A stretch of 64,000 nucleotides of DNA from Symsagittifera roscoffensis (GCF_963678635.1 NC_087070.1:51010514-51074513); one strand, 5' to 3'. Shown: positions 42,163-55,805, numbered from the stretch's first letter. Numbers and translations: made by a program. Notes: generated by a model not told the origin, from the sequence alone.

Positions 42163-44943
42163 TAATTTAGTCCATCACCCTCTACCCCTAGCTCCACCAA
42201 ATACAACAGCTCATTCTTTACCTACCCATTTCTCACAACAGAACTTATCTATAAATACGATAGATATACAAAAAAGGCACTTGGATACATGACATTCAAT
42301 TCCCATACTCGGGACTATTCTACACGGGTACCTTTCAGTAATTTTTTTACCTAAAAACTCTTTCTCTTCTTGTCCTTTTTGAATCAACATCCCTTCAAAA
42401 TCCCTCCCCTTGAACAAGGCCACATGATTTATTAGCTACACATTATGATTCTGAAGAAAATGACCAAAAAACACTACATCAATGCGCCATAAACGAAGTA
42501 ACTCAAGGCGAATCAGAACCACAAGAAATAGAAGCAACAAAAATAGTAGCGAATATTTATTCAAAAGCCCGAGCTACAAACTTAACAGGATATAAATTCA
42601 CTGCAAAAGTTTCAGAGATAAAAAAATTGTTCCCATGTCTCAAATGGAAACAAAAATAGACTGGATCACGAATCTTCCCATCAAATCAACCTTCGAAGTC
42701 AAACTATTAAAATTTGAGTTCGAGTGTAAAAACGAACTCAAAATAATAAAATTAAACATAAACGAAGGCACAAATCAAAAATTGGTAAGTTTCCAGACCC
42801 TGCACATCAAACAGAGCTGAAAAGATACCAAGGTCAAATGAAATTGAACGATAAACTTCCGTTCCACGGCGCACACGGACAAATAACGTATGACCTACAC
42901 GATAAGAATTGGATACCCCACATCGGAATAAATAGCCCTTATAATTGAAAAGCAGACAAAAAAAATAAAGATATCAAGAAATAATGTTTCTTTTTTCGCG
43001 TGGAAACTTCAATTAGAAAAAGTACTGTTAGCACGAGATTTAAAAGACGACACAATAATATATCATGGATTACACTTACCCTGCAAAAATGACCAAGGTT
43101 ATTGCGATCCTTTTACACGAAAAGAGGCAACCAACGTTTGGTTCCCTGAAGATCTATGTACTACATTTCAAGTTGCAAAAATTAACGCAAGAATGATTAA
43201 ATTTCATCAAAAACATCTCAATGAATCAAATACTTTTGAAAAATAGACCCCGATAAAAAACGATCTAACAGAAACTGTTATACAAAATCGATGGAAGAGA
43301 AAATAAATTAACACGTTTTCAAATCGATCCCGAAAAAATAATCTTCCCTGCAAATAGAATTCTCCACTTTACAAAAAACAAATTTCAGAAGTTTTTGTCG
43401 AGTACACAAAAGGCTTCGACATGAAAACGGGAAAATTAATGATTATTCCAACTCAAACATACCAAATTATAGTGACAAAAACTCATACATACCAGTAATA
43501 TTTAAAAAAAACAGAAAATACTGGTGGAAAACTTCGTCCACAAGATAAAGGCAGCACACGTTTACAAGAAGTATCACTCATAAACCAGACTTATTTTCGC
43601 GCAATCAACTATAACATACACTCAGACATGAAATTGAATCACACAATAAGCAGAATTTTTTTCAAGAAATGTCATTATCAGAGTTAGAAACACTCCATCA
43701 TTTATGTGATTTAGATCGAACGCAATTCCGATATTATTTGCACTAGCAGTATCCAAAATACTTTACTCAGGATATTTTTTTTATCACGAAACAGATCAAG
43801 TTTTATCGATTACGAAGGAAATATGCTATGGTACTACACATGTACTAAAAATATCACCATTATATGTTTTTGAAGACAAACGGTGTTATAAAAGAATTCC
43901 TCTATTCTACAAAAAAAAGTATATTTCGTCGATACACTTTCTAAATGAACATTTTTTTTGGATACAGCCAACCAATGTGGATCTGAAAATAGCCACAATA
44001 TTGTCCAGCTAAACCCATATGAAGACAAATACTATCTTCTCACACCATACCCCACACTTAAGCCATCATTAAAGAAATTTTCACCAGAAAGTTTCAGAGC
44101 TATTGCTCGTAACACCAATATAGATTTACAATCAATAGGTATATCTTCCAGATCCGATATACAACATGAGATTCGCACTCAATAATTTCAAGAATTGCTT
44201 ACAAAATTGGACACAATCCAAAAACAATCAATAGGTCAAAATTTTTGAAAACTTGCGAAACCGCAGGATATTCAGACATCTATGCACAAGACTACCGCGG
44301 ATACTTTGAACAAATAAAAGATTACACATATCTAAACGGTTAAAAATACCGTCCACAAGATATTTCACCACTAATATTTTTAGTTTTGTAAACCTAAAAA
44401 CGAACTTCTCGCCTTTCTAGGATGGCCCTATTGCATCTGAGAAAGGTTGAGTAATTTATACGCCATGTTTAACATTTTTGGATTTCATTTCTCATTCATA
44501 AAAGGAAACTATAACACATGCGCAAAACACACACAAGTCAAAATCAAGCACGTGTAGCACGCATATTGTTTGCAGGATTTTTTGGATTATTACCAAACTC
44601 AATTAATAAAATTCTTTTAGACGCTCAAATAAGTGAATACAATAAAAAAATATCGATCACAACAAACACATACGATACTTTACGAGACAACAGAAATACA
44701 ACACCTATTGCGCCACAATTACAAAATTTTCATATTTTTCATCCATTCTTTTTAGTATCACGCAATTATAGAAAAACAGCAAAAAAAGACCATATGTCTC
44801 CAAGTCATAGCTACCCACAAAGCCCAATTTCTCATATAGTAGTCCATCAACTAAATATAGGAGACACATATGAACAGATCGTAGAACAGCCACACACCAC
44901 TAATTTTTGTTCTCAGAACAACCAGTTTTTTAGCCAAAGCTGA
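42163..44943 (+). pseudogene. Env-like glycoprotein remnant, plus-strand copy
   Basis: Heavily interrupted. Recognisable pieces in order include 43130-43240 (FTRKEATNVWFPEDLCTTF), 43430-43640, 43958-44185 (NIVQLNPYEDKYYLLTP, KKFSPESFRAIARN) and 44518-44943, with the RILFAGFFGLL membrane segment. The last two match the minus-strand env-like gene at 8545-9480. It lies just before the 3' LTR. Confidence 0.5.
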
Positions 44944-45662
44944 TGATTGTCATTTTAACAAATTAAATCACTTTTCACTATCCAAATGAACGTGACTTGC
45001 ACTGCTCACACAGGATAAATTTACGCACTAAACTAAGCCACACATACAGCTTTGTAAATTTATTCAACACCACTACATGAATAACAGACCATCACGAAAC
45101 CCACAGTGCAGGTTCATAATCATTAACTGCAAACACACATCATCTTACTTTCTTAACTTCACTTATTGTATGAGAAATACTAACAAACACAGCATCCTCC
45201 GAAACTATGATCCACTAAGACAAATGTATATATTCTGCCCACTAACCAAATCGTTTGATGTTGAAAATTCCCGCACGAATATATACAGCCCATCGAAGTC
45301 CACATTCTTGAATACATTCACAAGACTAAGTACAATCACAAACTATATAACCTAATTCAAAATAAATTGCAAGAATTCTCACTCAATATTGAACAACATA
45401 ACATCATCCGAGTACTCGAGCTTCTATGGCCTCTCCTTCAGACTAAAAATGTGTTCCGCATGCTTGCCAAATTCCTCACATACACTATTCGCACTAATTT
45501 CCCGAATGGATTTTTTGCCGAAGACAACCCTTTGTAAGTATAATTAAATAGTTCAACTAATAAATTCAAAGACATGTTAACCATTCTATAAATTTGCCTC
45601 ACTTTTCTTTTTTTTTTGATTTCACCATTCATTCATCTAAAACAAAAAAATATATATAAAAT
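44944..45662. other. Interval between env-like remnant and LTR
   Basis: No supported gene. A 92-codon ORF (45077-45355) has no recognised motif. Confidence 0.4.
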
Positions 45663-47456
45663 TGCAAACTCTTTTCTAAAAATTTTAAAATTCATTTTAA
45701 CAATCGCAAAATGTAATTGAAGTAGTAAACTTTTTCAAAAGCACTATTTTTGTAGGTTTAAAGATGTATGGTAATAAACTAAGATCTCTAGTGTAGTAAA
45801 CTCATAAAAGACTGCAAATAAATTGAAGAAAACTAACCTTTTTACGAGACGCTTCTTTTATAAATTCGAATTCTTCACTCGCCCATAAATCACCTTTTCT
45901 TTCGACAATTGCACAGCTCGCCCATGAAGAATTGTTTGAATAATGAATTTCAAGTTTTAACCTTCACTGATAACAACCCTTTTCACACGTTTCAAACTTT
46001 CCCTGAGCCCGGTTGGAAGGAAGTATAAAAGTTAGCTAAACTAACCAACGCAGCTTTTAAACGCCACAATATCGCACACTAGTAGCATGACTAAGAAAGA
46101 AAGTCCCACGGAACCCAAACCGGGATAAGCCCAGATTAAAAGTGGATAAATTATTCTTTTGAAAACCACCTTCAGGTTTTTCTAAACCAAGTAAAACACA
46201 AAAAAATCGAAAGACTCACTCAAAAGAAATGTTTTTCTTTATGAGAAAAGATTAAACCAAAACAAAAAAAAGAGAAAAACACGAAATGAAAATAATACAA
46301 AAGGTTGAACATATAAAGAGACTCTGCACAAGAGACCATAAAAAGATAGCCCATTTCTAGCCTCACCCAGCAGAACGACTTCGCTCGAAGTACATGCCCA
46401 CACCATGCACTACGACTCCGATACTCTATTTTTGATAAAAGTGGCTCCAGCGTGGGCAACTCTTTAAAATAACCGAACTAAAATAAAAATGCTTTTGCGA
46501 TTATAACTAATAAAAAATCATAACTAAAAACAAAGCTCAACTAACAAGTTGTAAATATATAAATGCAGTATGCAAAGATTTCCTAGAGCCCAAGGAACGA
46601 GCAGCAAAGGAGATGACAACTCGACTTTATTCCAACTCTGGATTGGCAAATCTATTTGGTTTGTTGCCGTAGTCACTACCCTCAAAAGATTTTAAGTATG
46701 GACTCAACGTCGCAGCAAAGGAAACCCATTGAATCAGAACAATGGACATCTCGATGTTGATCTCACATACCGATCCTAGTCACTTGGCATTTCACAAGCA
46801 AAAGTCAAACTTCACCCTGCACATAGTCTTGCTCTAAACTTAATGTAATCGATACATCATTGCATCGATCAGAAGTCTTGACGGAATCACCTAAGACCTA
46901 AGACTACCCACGATCAACGAGACCCAGCTTGAGACACGAAAAAAAAACAATATTCTTCCTTCTACACGAACAATTACACCTTCCTCAAAGAATACTACAT
47001 CGCCCGTCCTTCACTTCAATAAACAAGTAAAAACTAAAAACTCTCTAAAACCCGGATGGGTGGAACCAGTTTTATACTAGTAATTATAACCGTATAAAAT
47101 CTATCAGCATAAAATAATACTAACTAACCAATCATATTTCATCTCTAACATTGACACTTGTTTGGAAGTGCTGAAACTACTTGTAGTTTCAGCACCAGAA
47201 CATGTTGAAAAAATCTTAGGCTACAGTTGTTCTCCTTCTGGATAAAGTCCAAGAACTAACTCGCGTAAACCGGTGTACACTAGATCTATTGAGACTACGA
47301 GATATAAGAGTAAGATTAAGATTGGTATTAGACTAAAAAGTTGCACGAATCTATCCGGCCGAAAATAAGATCAGACCGTGTACCTTGAGCGTGACGAACA
47401 GACCGTGTACCTTATCTGAAATTACTCTATGAGTATAGACCAAAGGTAATAACCCA
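45663..47456 (+). repeat. 3' LTR region of the plus-strand retroelement, with internal non-LTR sequence
   Basis: 45663-46376 follows the minus-strand LTR (8098 down to about 7430), including the CTTTTATAAATTC box at ~45855. 46380-46980 has no match in that LTR. 46985-47347 matches 18805-19182 of block A. 47371-47456 is the LTR terminal sequence, ending ATAACCCA. So the LTR is either longer in this lineage or interrupted by an insertion. Confidence 0.45.
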
Positions 47457-48205
47457 CTTCGGTAAAAAATCGTTTCACAAATGACTAAAGTCTTGCTGCG
47501 GCAGTGTGAACAATCTGAAAGTAATAGCAATATGAATGGAAGTAAATTCTTTTCTGAGAGATATGCGGGCATAATTAATAATGACCAGGATTGGAAATCA
47601 ATTAATTGCTATGAAGTATTTCGATTAATTGCAATTAATTGCAATGACAATTAATTTTTGACCTGCCCTACCTACCGACCCAAATGCACCCCCTTTGTAA
47701 TATTTTGAGATATAAAATGGTGGCTGAGGGCTGAGGGATGCTAAAATGTTTCTGAAGGCGCCTTTGGCGCCAATGTATACAATTTGTGAGGGGGGAGCGC
47801 CAAAAAAACGCTGTTAATTGCTCAAAAAAACTTTCAAAAAGTGTCTTTTTTCTGTTTCTTCAAAATTAGGCCTGGGACGCGGGGAATTTGGCAAAAACAG
47901 GGTTTTTAGTGCTTTGGGAGAGCTCGAAAAATCTGCTTCGTTGACCCAAAAGAAATTGACAAAGTTTCTGAAATCCGCCCTCCCCCTTGTGAAATGCAAT
48001 TATTGTTAGGGTTGTCATTTTAAGAGTTACAGCTGTTATTTACCACGATAGATCTGATAGGATCATTTGAATCCCCGGGTGGCGTTATACACATATGCCC
48101 ATCTAGTATGAGGGTCTTTGAAAGCCTCGGGCTGAAAGAAGTTGCCGAAAGTCATGAAGAAAAAAATATTGCAGTTTGAGCTGTTTTCGCTGTTGCTACT
48201 ATTTA

Positions 48206-48649
48206 TTGTTCCGACTCTCGGAGAAAATGGAATATTTAAGCTTGGTGTGTTATTTTTTTCATTCAGTCATTTTTCACCGATAGAAATAAAAGTTTTCAAA
48301 ACAATTTCATGAGTTCAAATGTAAAAAGATATTTCACCTCCGATTTTTTTAAAGGTTCTGAGGGTTTGAAAATTGTCAGATTTGCCATGTTCTGGACTAA
48401 AAAAATGCTGAATTTATTTATGCGTGGCGTATTATTCCGTACAAAAAAAAGCGTTCCAGTTTGAATTGAGGCTAGCTAAGCTAATCGGTTGTATTTATTC
48501 CGTACACCTAATTTTTTCACACTTAATCTTTGGTATTGTCCAAATTTTTTAGTCTTTCAAAATTTCGTTTTCCCAAAAACTGTTCGACGTGAATTGAGAG
48601 AAAGTCGGAACATTCAGGGCTGTGACCTGATATACGAGCAGTCTTGTTC
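48206..48649 (+). repeat. Hairpin-ended repeat, variant B, block B
   Basis: Counterpart of 19947-20401, with several small indels (for example loss of ~10 bp before TTTATTTATGCG). Confidence 0.65.
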
Positions 48650-48742
48650 CTATCTATATTTGAGTTTTTTGATACGTTCTACAAAATAGTTTCTAAACTG
48701 AATCAAAAGCCAGAGACACAGCTTCGAGAAAAAGAAAACGAA

Positions 48743-49674
48743 ACAAGACTGCTCGTATCAGGGCAAAGCACTGAATGTTCCGAGTTCCTTTAAAGGTCAA
48801 TGGAGCAGTAGTAACATGAAAAAATTAAATGTAATAGAAAATATGGGTTTTTTATTTTGAGATTTTTTGTGAAAAACATCCCACACACGCCAAATATACT
48901 TCAAAGTGATAAATTTGGTGCATATACAAAACGGCCTCATACAAAACAGTCCAATACAAAATAGTCCAAAAAATCGTGTAATGAATGAAAAAAACAGTTC
49001 AATACAAAACAGTCCGGCTTAAGGTTGCCGGTGGGCGCACTGCGCGCGCGTCGCCTCTTTGCAGCCATAAACGGCTCTAAATTTCGTATTGAGTCCTACC
49101 CTCTGTTGGCAAGCTCACAACACGTTGGCGCGACTGCGGCTGTCTCACTTTCGTTCTTTATGTTTGTTGAACAAAGGACAATCCTTTGCCTACCGGCTTG
49201 TTAAAACAATTATCACTTGGGACTGTTTTTCGGACTGTTTTGTATCGGACTGTTTTATCGTTCATTTTCTAACTTTTCCGGACTGTTTTGGATTGAACTG
49301 GTTTGAATGAAACTGTTTTGTGTACAGACACGATAAATGTCATGTAACAAATCAAATATGGCGAGGATGCTTCGTTCAACCAATTTAGAACGATTTCTAA
49401 GACTGACTAAATATCCGCTTTCGCGTTAATAACTTAAAGTATATCGCTCGTTAATTGTCCCTAATTGGTCCAAATGGCAATCCGTAAACCCCCATAATTA
49501 GATTTCTGGTGAACTCTTTTTTCAAATTTAAGCTGAGAACAACAATACCTTTTGATGGATATGAAAAATTCCGTCCAAAATTGCTAGATAAAAAGTCGAA
49601 ACTTGACTGAAGAAAAAAAGTCACCACGAGCATAACTATTTCGTTACTTTCATTGCAAAAATCCGAACAAAAAC
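48743..49674 (-). repeat. Hairpin-ended repeat, inverted copy with nested MITE, block B
   Basis: Counterpart of 20496-21319. The nested ACAAAACAGTCC-ended element is longer here because of an added GC-rich stretch near 49032-49065 (GCACTGCGCGCGCGTCG) and extra repeats of the terminal motif near 49230-49325. Confidence 0.6.
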
Positions 49675-50416
49675 TTAATTTTCAGAATGTAAGTTGCCAT
49701 TTATACGCTTGTCAGCACAATGTTGTAAATAAAAAAAGTCAGTTACTAACCAGGTAGCTAAGAATGTTGACACTTATCAAGTTTTGAATTATATGTAAGT
49801 TTTTGATAATTATAAGTTAATTATAAGTAAGTAAGTTTATTACGAAAAGTCAGTCAAGAGATACTTTTCTTGTAGATACCTGAGATTCTTTAAATTACAA
49901 CTTCTTTTTGGAAAAGTCTATTCACAATACACATCATTCGACCGCAAACAAAACGGCTTCATTTTATTTGATTTTTTGCAGAATCTATCTGCTGATTTTT
50001 TCTTTTACTTCACTAACGGCTTGAAAAAACGTAAGAAACTTGCGCAAGAAACCCTTCTTATAGAGTTTCTTGTTTATTAATTAGACTTTCAGCCTGAGCT
50101 GAATCATGCAGCATCAGGTACGCAATTTATGTTTTCACCGACTCGGTAAATTTTTATGATCCGTATGCTAGGGAGCAAACCAGGCTTTGTATAATTCCAC
50201 CTGCTAGACCAAGTATCAACAAACTCTGATTACAACAATTCAGAAAAATGAAAATTTGAATTCTAAATTGCATCATACAACATTGAAACAAAATGTATCG
50301 TCTGATTATCGCTAGCTTACAAATAGTTGAAGAAGTGCTTCAACGAATTGGAGTAAAACGCATTTTAAAAATGATCAAAAAAATCTCAACTGAACAAAAA
50401 GTATAACATTTTCAAA

Positions 50417-51259
50417 TTATCTGCAAATCCAAACTTGTTCTTTGCAAATTATGTTAAATTTAAACCAATTAAATGTCAGAAAGCTTTCAGGGTTTTCATA
50501 GCTTATTTTTGGACTCCATTGGTTGCCAATTTGAAGAAGATAAGGTGCCCCAGTTCTTTGTCTAGGCACTGCAGTCAAATGGTTGAATCGTCTTAAGCGG
50601 CCCTCTCCATATCCAAGCTTTGTTATTATGTTTGCGTCAGAAACTGGATCATAGAAGGACCAGATTGCATTAATATGTTTGTTGTTTCCATCGGCATTGG
50701 AGTAGTTTGTCAGTTTTTGTATATACTCTTCAACTTTTAGATTCATATATCTGTAGCCAATAAACCTATAGTCAAAGCACTGACGGTAACAGCAAAGTTC
50801 GGCAAGGTCAGAGAAGAGGTTATGATAACGAAAGATGGGTAGCATTTTTTCAGAACACTCGTCTATCACATTTTTTGTTAAGAACTCATAGAACTTATTT
50901 CGGAAATTACGTTCCTGAAAAATTGGCGTAAATGCGACCAACTCTTGTTCATTGAAGCTTTCGAAAGCGTCCAGACAGTAGAAGCAACTCGATCTCTGGC
51001 ACACGGTCCAAACAAATGGCAAAGAATTTGTGGGATGTTGCACTGGAAAATTGCTCAATTGATATGCTCGAAAAAGCAATCTCATTTGTTCTATATTTGA
51101 ATTTTTGTATACATATTTTTGATACGGAATGCGGGTCTTTTTACTTTTTCCGCCCAAATTTCTTAATTTGGCAACTTTGTAGCCTTCAGTGAATATAAAT
51201 TTTGAGAGCAAAAAACTGATCGCACCGATTGTTTTCTTTAATAATACAAATGCGATCAC
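50417..51259 (-). CDS. Secreted cysteine-rich protein of unknown family, block B (altered N-terminus)
   Basis: The C-terminal ~200 codons match the protein at 22026-22772, with about a dozen substitutions, the nine-Cys pattern preserved and no stops. The N-terminus is different: ~490 bp that encode the signal peptide in block A are deleted at about 51050. The frame instead runs into sequence equivalent to 23155-23360 of block A, opening at a GTG (51259) with a hydrophobic but unconvincing start. Either the true 5' exon lies further upstream and the ORF is read after splicing, or this copy has lost its secretion signal. Confidence 0.5.
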   Translation of the reverse strand: MIAFVLLKKTIGAISFLLSKFIFTEGYKVAKLRNLGGKSKKTRIPYQKYVYKNSNIEQMRLLFRAYQLSNFPVQHPTNSLPFVWTVCQRSSCFYCLDAFESFNEQELVAFTPIFQERNFRNKFYEFLTKNVIDECSEKMLPIFRYHNLFSDLAELCCYRQCFDYRFIGYRYMNLKVEEYIQKLTNYSNADGNNKHINAIWSFYDPVSDANIITKLGYGEGRLRRFNHLTAVPRQRTGAPYLLQIGNQWSPKISYENPESFLTFNWFKFNIICKEQVWICR

Positions 51260-53597
51260 TTCTTTCTTTAGCCGATTTCAAACAAGGCCGATTTTTCTGA
51301 AGGTGATCGTTTTTTATGGAGCTTTTGTTTGTCTTTTTGTTTTCTAATCCGGGTAGAAGACTGCAGTTTTGAAAAAATTTCTAATGGTTAATCAAGAGTT
51401 CTATACTTTTGGCCGGTACAAATATCATTGTTGAGTCCCTTAACTTTGGATATGTCACTGAATAAAAAAAGTTTGGCTTTAAAATTTTTGAAAACATGGT
51501 TCTCAATTGTTCACTTGCGCTTTTTGAAGTTTTCAGAAAAATTGTGGGACCCATCGGCCCATGTTAACAATATCCCCTTGACAGACTAAGTAAACAAACT
51601 AAGTAAACAATAATTAAATGGCAAACTCAAACCGTAAGGCTTGCATGTACTGTGCTTAAATCTAATTGGTTGAAAATTATAACTTTTAACCAAGTGAACT
51701 CTGCCCCCCTAAATTGATTTAAGGAGAAGATTGTTCACTTGGTCTGACCCATTTTTCATACTTGCTTTTTACTGGAACCTAATAATTATACTTGTACCTT
51801 TTGACCGATTCGGCTTAATAACAAGTCGGCTTTTACTTTGAACAGAACTTATTGAGATGGTGCTGAACTTTGATCGGCTTTTTCTTGCCAATCAGGTTGA
51901 AGGAGAGTAGTTTCAGTTCAGAAAAATTGGTTTTTGGACGGAATTACTAAAAAGACCCCAAAATGCAAACATGGAAATAATGAGAGTGCTTTTCCGGCTC
52001 TTTTGTGCATTTCTCAATTTGAACATGCTTAAAACACAGAGATCAACTTGATAAACTTATGATCTTCGAAGAAACCGCGTACAAGCAACTGAGGCTCAAA
52101 ACTTTCTAAAAATTAAGCATTTTCCAAGCAACTGGCGAGACTCGGAAAAAAACAAAAAAGTTTATTCATTGAAAAAAATTTCAGTGTTTCCGATTTGATG
52201 CTTTCTGAAAACACGCGTGAAGAAACCAGGCACGTACAATGCAATTTTTGTCGTTTGATTGGATTACACAGGGTCAATTACGACACAATTCTGTCAATTC
52301 GTTTTAAGAATTCAACAACGACTAAGCAACTTTGAGCCACAAAATCCATCGTTCAGCTAAGCAACCGAGCCTCAGCCCGGCAATCGGTTGCTTATAAAAA
52401 AATGAGTGAAGGCACTCACTTACAAATAATTTGATCAAATGTATTCGAACCGATCTAAAATCAACTATTTAAATTCAAGAGCTCGGATAAATTCTAGCTT
52501 CGGTTCTGCTGAATTTTTCAAACCAAATTAGGCTTCAAAAAGTATCATATGATTGTTGTTGGCTGCAATGATATAGATCGATTGGTCGCACCGAAATTTC
52601 ATGGATGAAATTCGATTAATCGGTTGTCGTCTCAGTTTTAGAGCACGTAATGGATTTTTGATCAATTATAATTGACTAATTAGAAAGAAAATAGTCCATT
52701 ATTAGTTTTCAATGTAATCAGTTACTTTTGTTCAAAAAACTATGGAAATTGTTTTCTTTTGTAGTGGTGAAAATATTACTCAATTTTTTACAGCTTTTTG
52801 CAAATTTCAAACCCGAACGAACTTATAAAATCCCCACATCCGCCATACCGACTTACACACACCACACGCCATCATACGTCCACCCATTTGCAACCGCCAC
52901 TACGCTTGCCATCCCCTCACAATGCCCCCTCCCCTCACTGGAACCCCCACCAAGTCCCCACGTCCCCTATTTCCCGCATCTAACTCCGTTTACCATCTCA
53001 GCCGCTTTTAACCTTCACGCTAACATTCATTACTGAGAAGGGAAGAAGGAAAGCAAGGGGTAGGGAACAGGTAACTGTGGGGAAGAGGAAAAACGTGGGG
53101 ATAGGGGGTATTTGAGTACACTCTGTGTCTGGCAAATGAAACCGAGGTGAAAAATAACAAAAAACTTTATCTGCTATAAAAACATTGAATTAAAAAAAAC
53201 GTGAAATTGAAATTTGAAACTTGAATTACTTTACCAGCTACATATACAACGCCAAAAGCAATATATTATGTCTGGAGGGAGATCCTAAAGAGCAGTACTG
53301 CTCATCGAGTAGGATATCCTAGAGAGTAAAGAGAAGACAGCCAGCATCAACTCAACAAACAAATTAAATTAAGGACTGAAGTTAAAAAAATGAATTGAGA
53401 CAACAATGAATTGAGACAACAAAATTTTTAACTGAAGTTCAGAAAGATCATTAACAAACTAAAACTACTCACAAAAGGAGATTGATTAAATTTGATTTTC
53501 TTTCTAGGAATAAATTTGAAAATAAGCCAAGATAATTGAATAGGCTCGATCATCATTTGCGGTCAACTTATTTTACAACTTTTTTAACCAAAAGAAT
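51260..53597. other. Non-coding flank, block B
   Basis: Counterpart of 23360-25755. Divergence drops sharply between about 52440 and 52560. 52075-52410 is the miniature element with a ~100-bp extra segment. 52830-53030 is the C-rich tract. Confidence 0.5.
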
Positions 53598-54723
53598 TAG
53601 AGTCCATTTTTTGTGTTTTCGTTTTTAGGTGCTATTATCATTTGTTCATAATGTTTTTAAACGTATGGTTGTTAGTGTAGGGGCTATGGGGTTGATGTGA
53701 TAGGGTAGACGCGAAGGACGGGTTTGTGGGTTTTATGTGTTGGGATGCATGGTGGAGGACTGGTTGGGGGGACGTGGTGGGGGGGGGGTTGTGTTGTATT
53801 TGGTTCGGGTTTTGCAAAAAACTGCCAAAAGTAGATTATACAGTGCACTTATAAAAAAATCAACTTTCATGGATTTTATTTTAGCGGATTTAAAAAAGTT
53901 GCGGACACTCCTTCTCCTTGGAAATTCTACCATCTACAGACCCAAAGGGTCCCGTCTTTGATACTATTTCAAGAGATCCATGTTTGTTTGACCGACTCTA
54001 GAAGTTTTCTAAAGACGCTTTTGGCGCCAGCATGTAGCAATATCAAAAGGGAGAGGGCACGCCCAAAAAGCAAAAAAGCGCCAGGTTAACAAAATTTGCC
54101 GCCCGTTTTTTCAGGCTGACCAAATTAATTTTCGGAGCTCTCTAAAATAATTATAAAGACCTTAATTTTGACAAAATTTTTTCACCGCAGGCAAATTAAC
54201 AAAATGCATTTTTAGACTATGCTTTGAACCAGGCGCTTTTCTGCTATTTTGGCGCGCGCTTTCCACTTGATATTGCTACATGTTGGCGCCAAAAGTGTCT
54301 TTAGAAAACTTTTAGAGTCGGTCAAATAAACATGGATCTCTTGAATTAGTATCAAAGACGGGACCCTTTGGGTCTGTAGATGGTAGAATTTCCAAGGAGA
54401 AGGAGTGTCCGCCACTTTTTAAATCCGCTAATTTAAAATCCATGAAAGTTGATTTTTTTATAAGTGCACTGTATAGTCTACTCTTGGCAGTTTTTGCAAA
54501 ACCCGAACCAAAAACAACACAGTCCCCCCACCCACACTCACCACCACGTCACCCCAACACTTCCTCCATCATGCATCGGAACACATGAAACGCACAAACC
54601 CCTCGCTCGCGTCTCTCCTATCACAACACTCCCCTAGCCCCCACGTTAACAACCCCACGTTTAAAAAGATTATGAATAAATGAAAATAGCACTTAAAAAT
54701 AAAAACACAAAAAGTGGACTCTA
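53598..54723. repeat. Foldback/MITE element, block B
   Basis: Counterpart of 25756-26880, with the same TAGAGTCC ends and ~490-bp inverted arms, differing at very few positions. Confidence 0.8.
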
Positions 54724-54746
54724 GTAGTAGATGTTGGAGCTGAAGT

Positions 54747-54770
54747 GGGGGGGGGGGGGGGGGGGGGGGG
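54747..54770 (+). repeat. 24-G homopolymer
   Basis: Same site as the 14-G run in block A. The ten-base length difference between otherwise nearly identical copies shows rapid slippage, or an assembly artefact. Confidence 0.9.
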
Positions 54771-55316
54771 TTCCCTGCAGACCCACATGTATTAAGATAG
54801 GGAATAGAGCATCCGGTCTGCAGGCTATGTATTAGGATTGGGTATAGAGTCTACAAGGTATTAAGATAGGGAATACCGATGGTAAGGTTTCAGTGTGATG
54901 GTAAGAGAAAGAAAAACGAAAATTTTTTGGTTTTTGTTTATTTTTTTCGCAAAGTTTTTTGGCGCGCGTTATCTAATTGGGAACAGTTAATTGTTAATTA
55001 CGTGTAGATTGTAGAATAAAGGTTATGTATTTAGTTTTTTGGTGCATGGTAAATCAATGGTAAGAGTTTTTGTGCAAAAACTTGGAATTTTTATCAAAAA
55101 ATTTTTTTTCGAAAAAATTCAAAACACGATAAGATTTTGTTTAATTTGATCCAGTAAAAATTTATTAGATACTTTTACTTTCTATCTATCTGAATCTATT
55201 CTGAACCTACAGAGACGAGAGAAAAAAATTAAATTACAAAGAAAGTATATAAATCACTGCATCGTATAGTAAACTTACTGCCATAATTTACACTTACAAA
55301 TGAAAAAACTACAAAT
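54771..55316. other. Non-coding 3' flank of the Maverick cluster, block B
   Basis: Counterpart of 26918-27485. Block A has ~17 extra bases near 27361-27388. Nothing else seen. Confidence 0.5.
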
Positions 55317-55715
55317 TTACATAAAATTACTTATAAAATTCAAAACATGCACATCATGAATATTGTTCAAGTTTGTCTGGTAGAATTTAAAAAGAAGAAA
55401 TGCTGAATAAATTGCGTAAAATCCACACAAATTATCAGTTTTTTGTAGCTTTCGAGGAACCATTCGCCGATACTTTTTTGTTAGAAAAGAATAAGTTGTT
55501 CTTTTCCGACCCAAAGAATCAGCAAAATAGTAAGTTTTATCCAATCGAGCCATCATGATCCAGTGCTCCCCTCTATCATTGCTTGGAGCTGAGTTAACAA
55601 TTGCAAAAGAGTATTTTGTTAGTTGAGGTACTTTATCAGAGGGGTAAGGTCCCATGTACTTGAACCTGAGTTCAGGAATTCTTTCAATATTTTGCAGAAG
55701 TGAAAAATTATCCAT
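55317..55715 (-). CDS. Adenain-like maturation protease, block B
   Basis: 132 codons, intact. His (GEHWIMM), Asp (FADSLG) and Cys (NLCGFYAIY) blocks are present. It differs from the block A copy by a few residues (for example Pro for Ser near residue 23, Lys for Asn near residue 112). It is the last gene of the cluster. Confidence 0.85.
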   Translation of the reverse strand: MDNFSLLQNIERIPELRFKYMGPYPSDKVPQLTKYSFAIVNSAPSNDRGEHWIMMARLDKTYYFADSLGRKRTTYSFLTKKYRRMVPRKLQKTDNLCGFYAIYSAFLLFKFYQTNLNNIHDVHVLNFISNFM

Positions 55716-55805
55716 TTTTGCAAATGTTAGCTGATTTACATCTAAAACAAAGAAATAGAAAGTATGATATTGTAATTTAGGATGGAAAATTTTAAAGGTA
55801 TTGAC

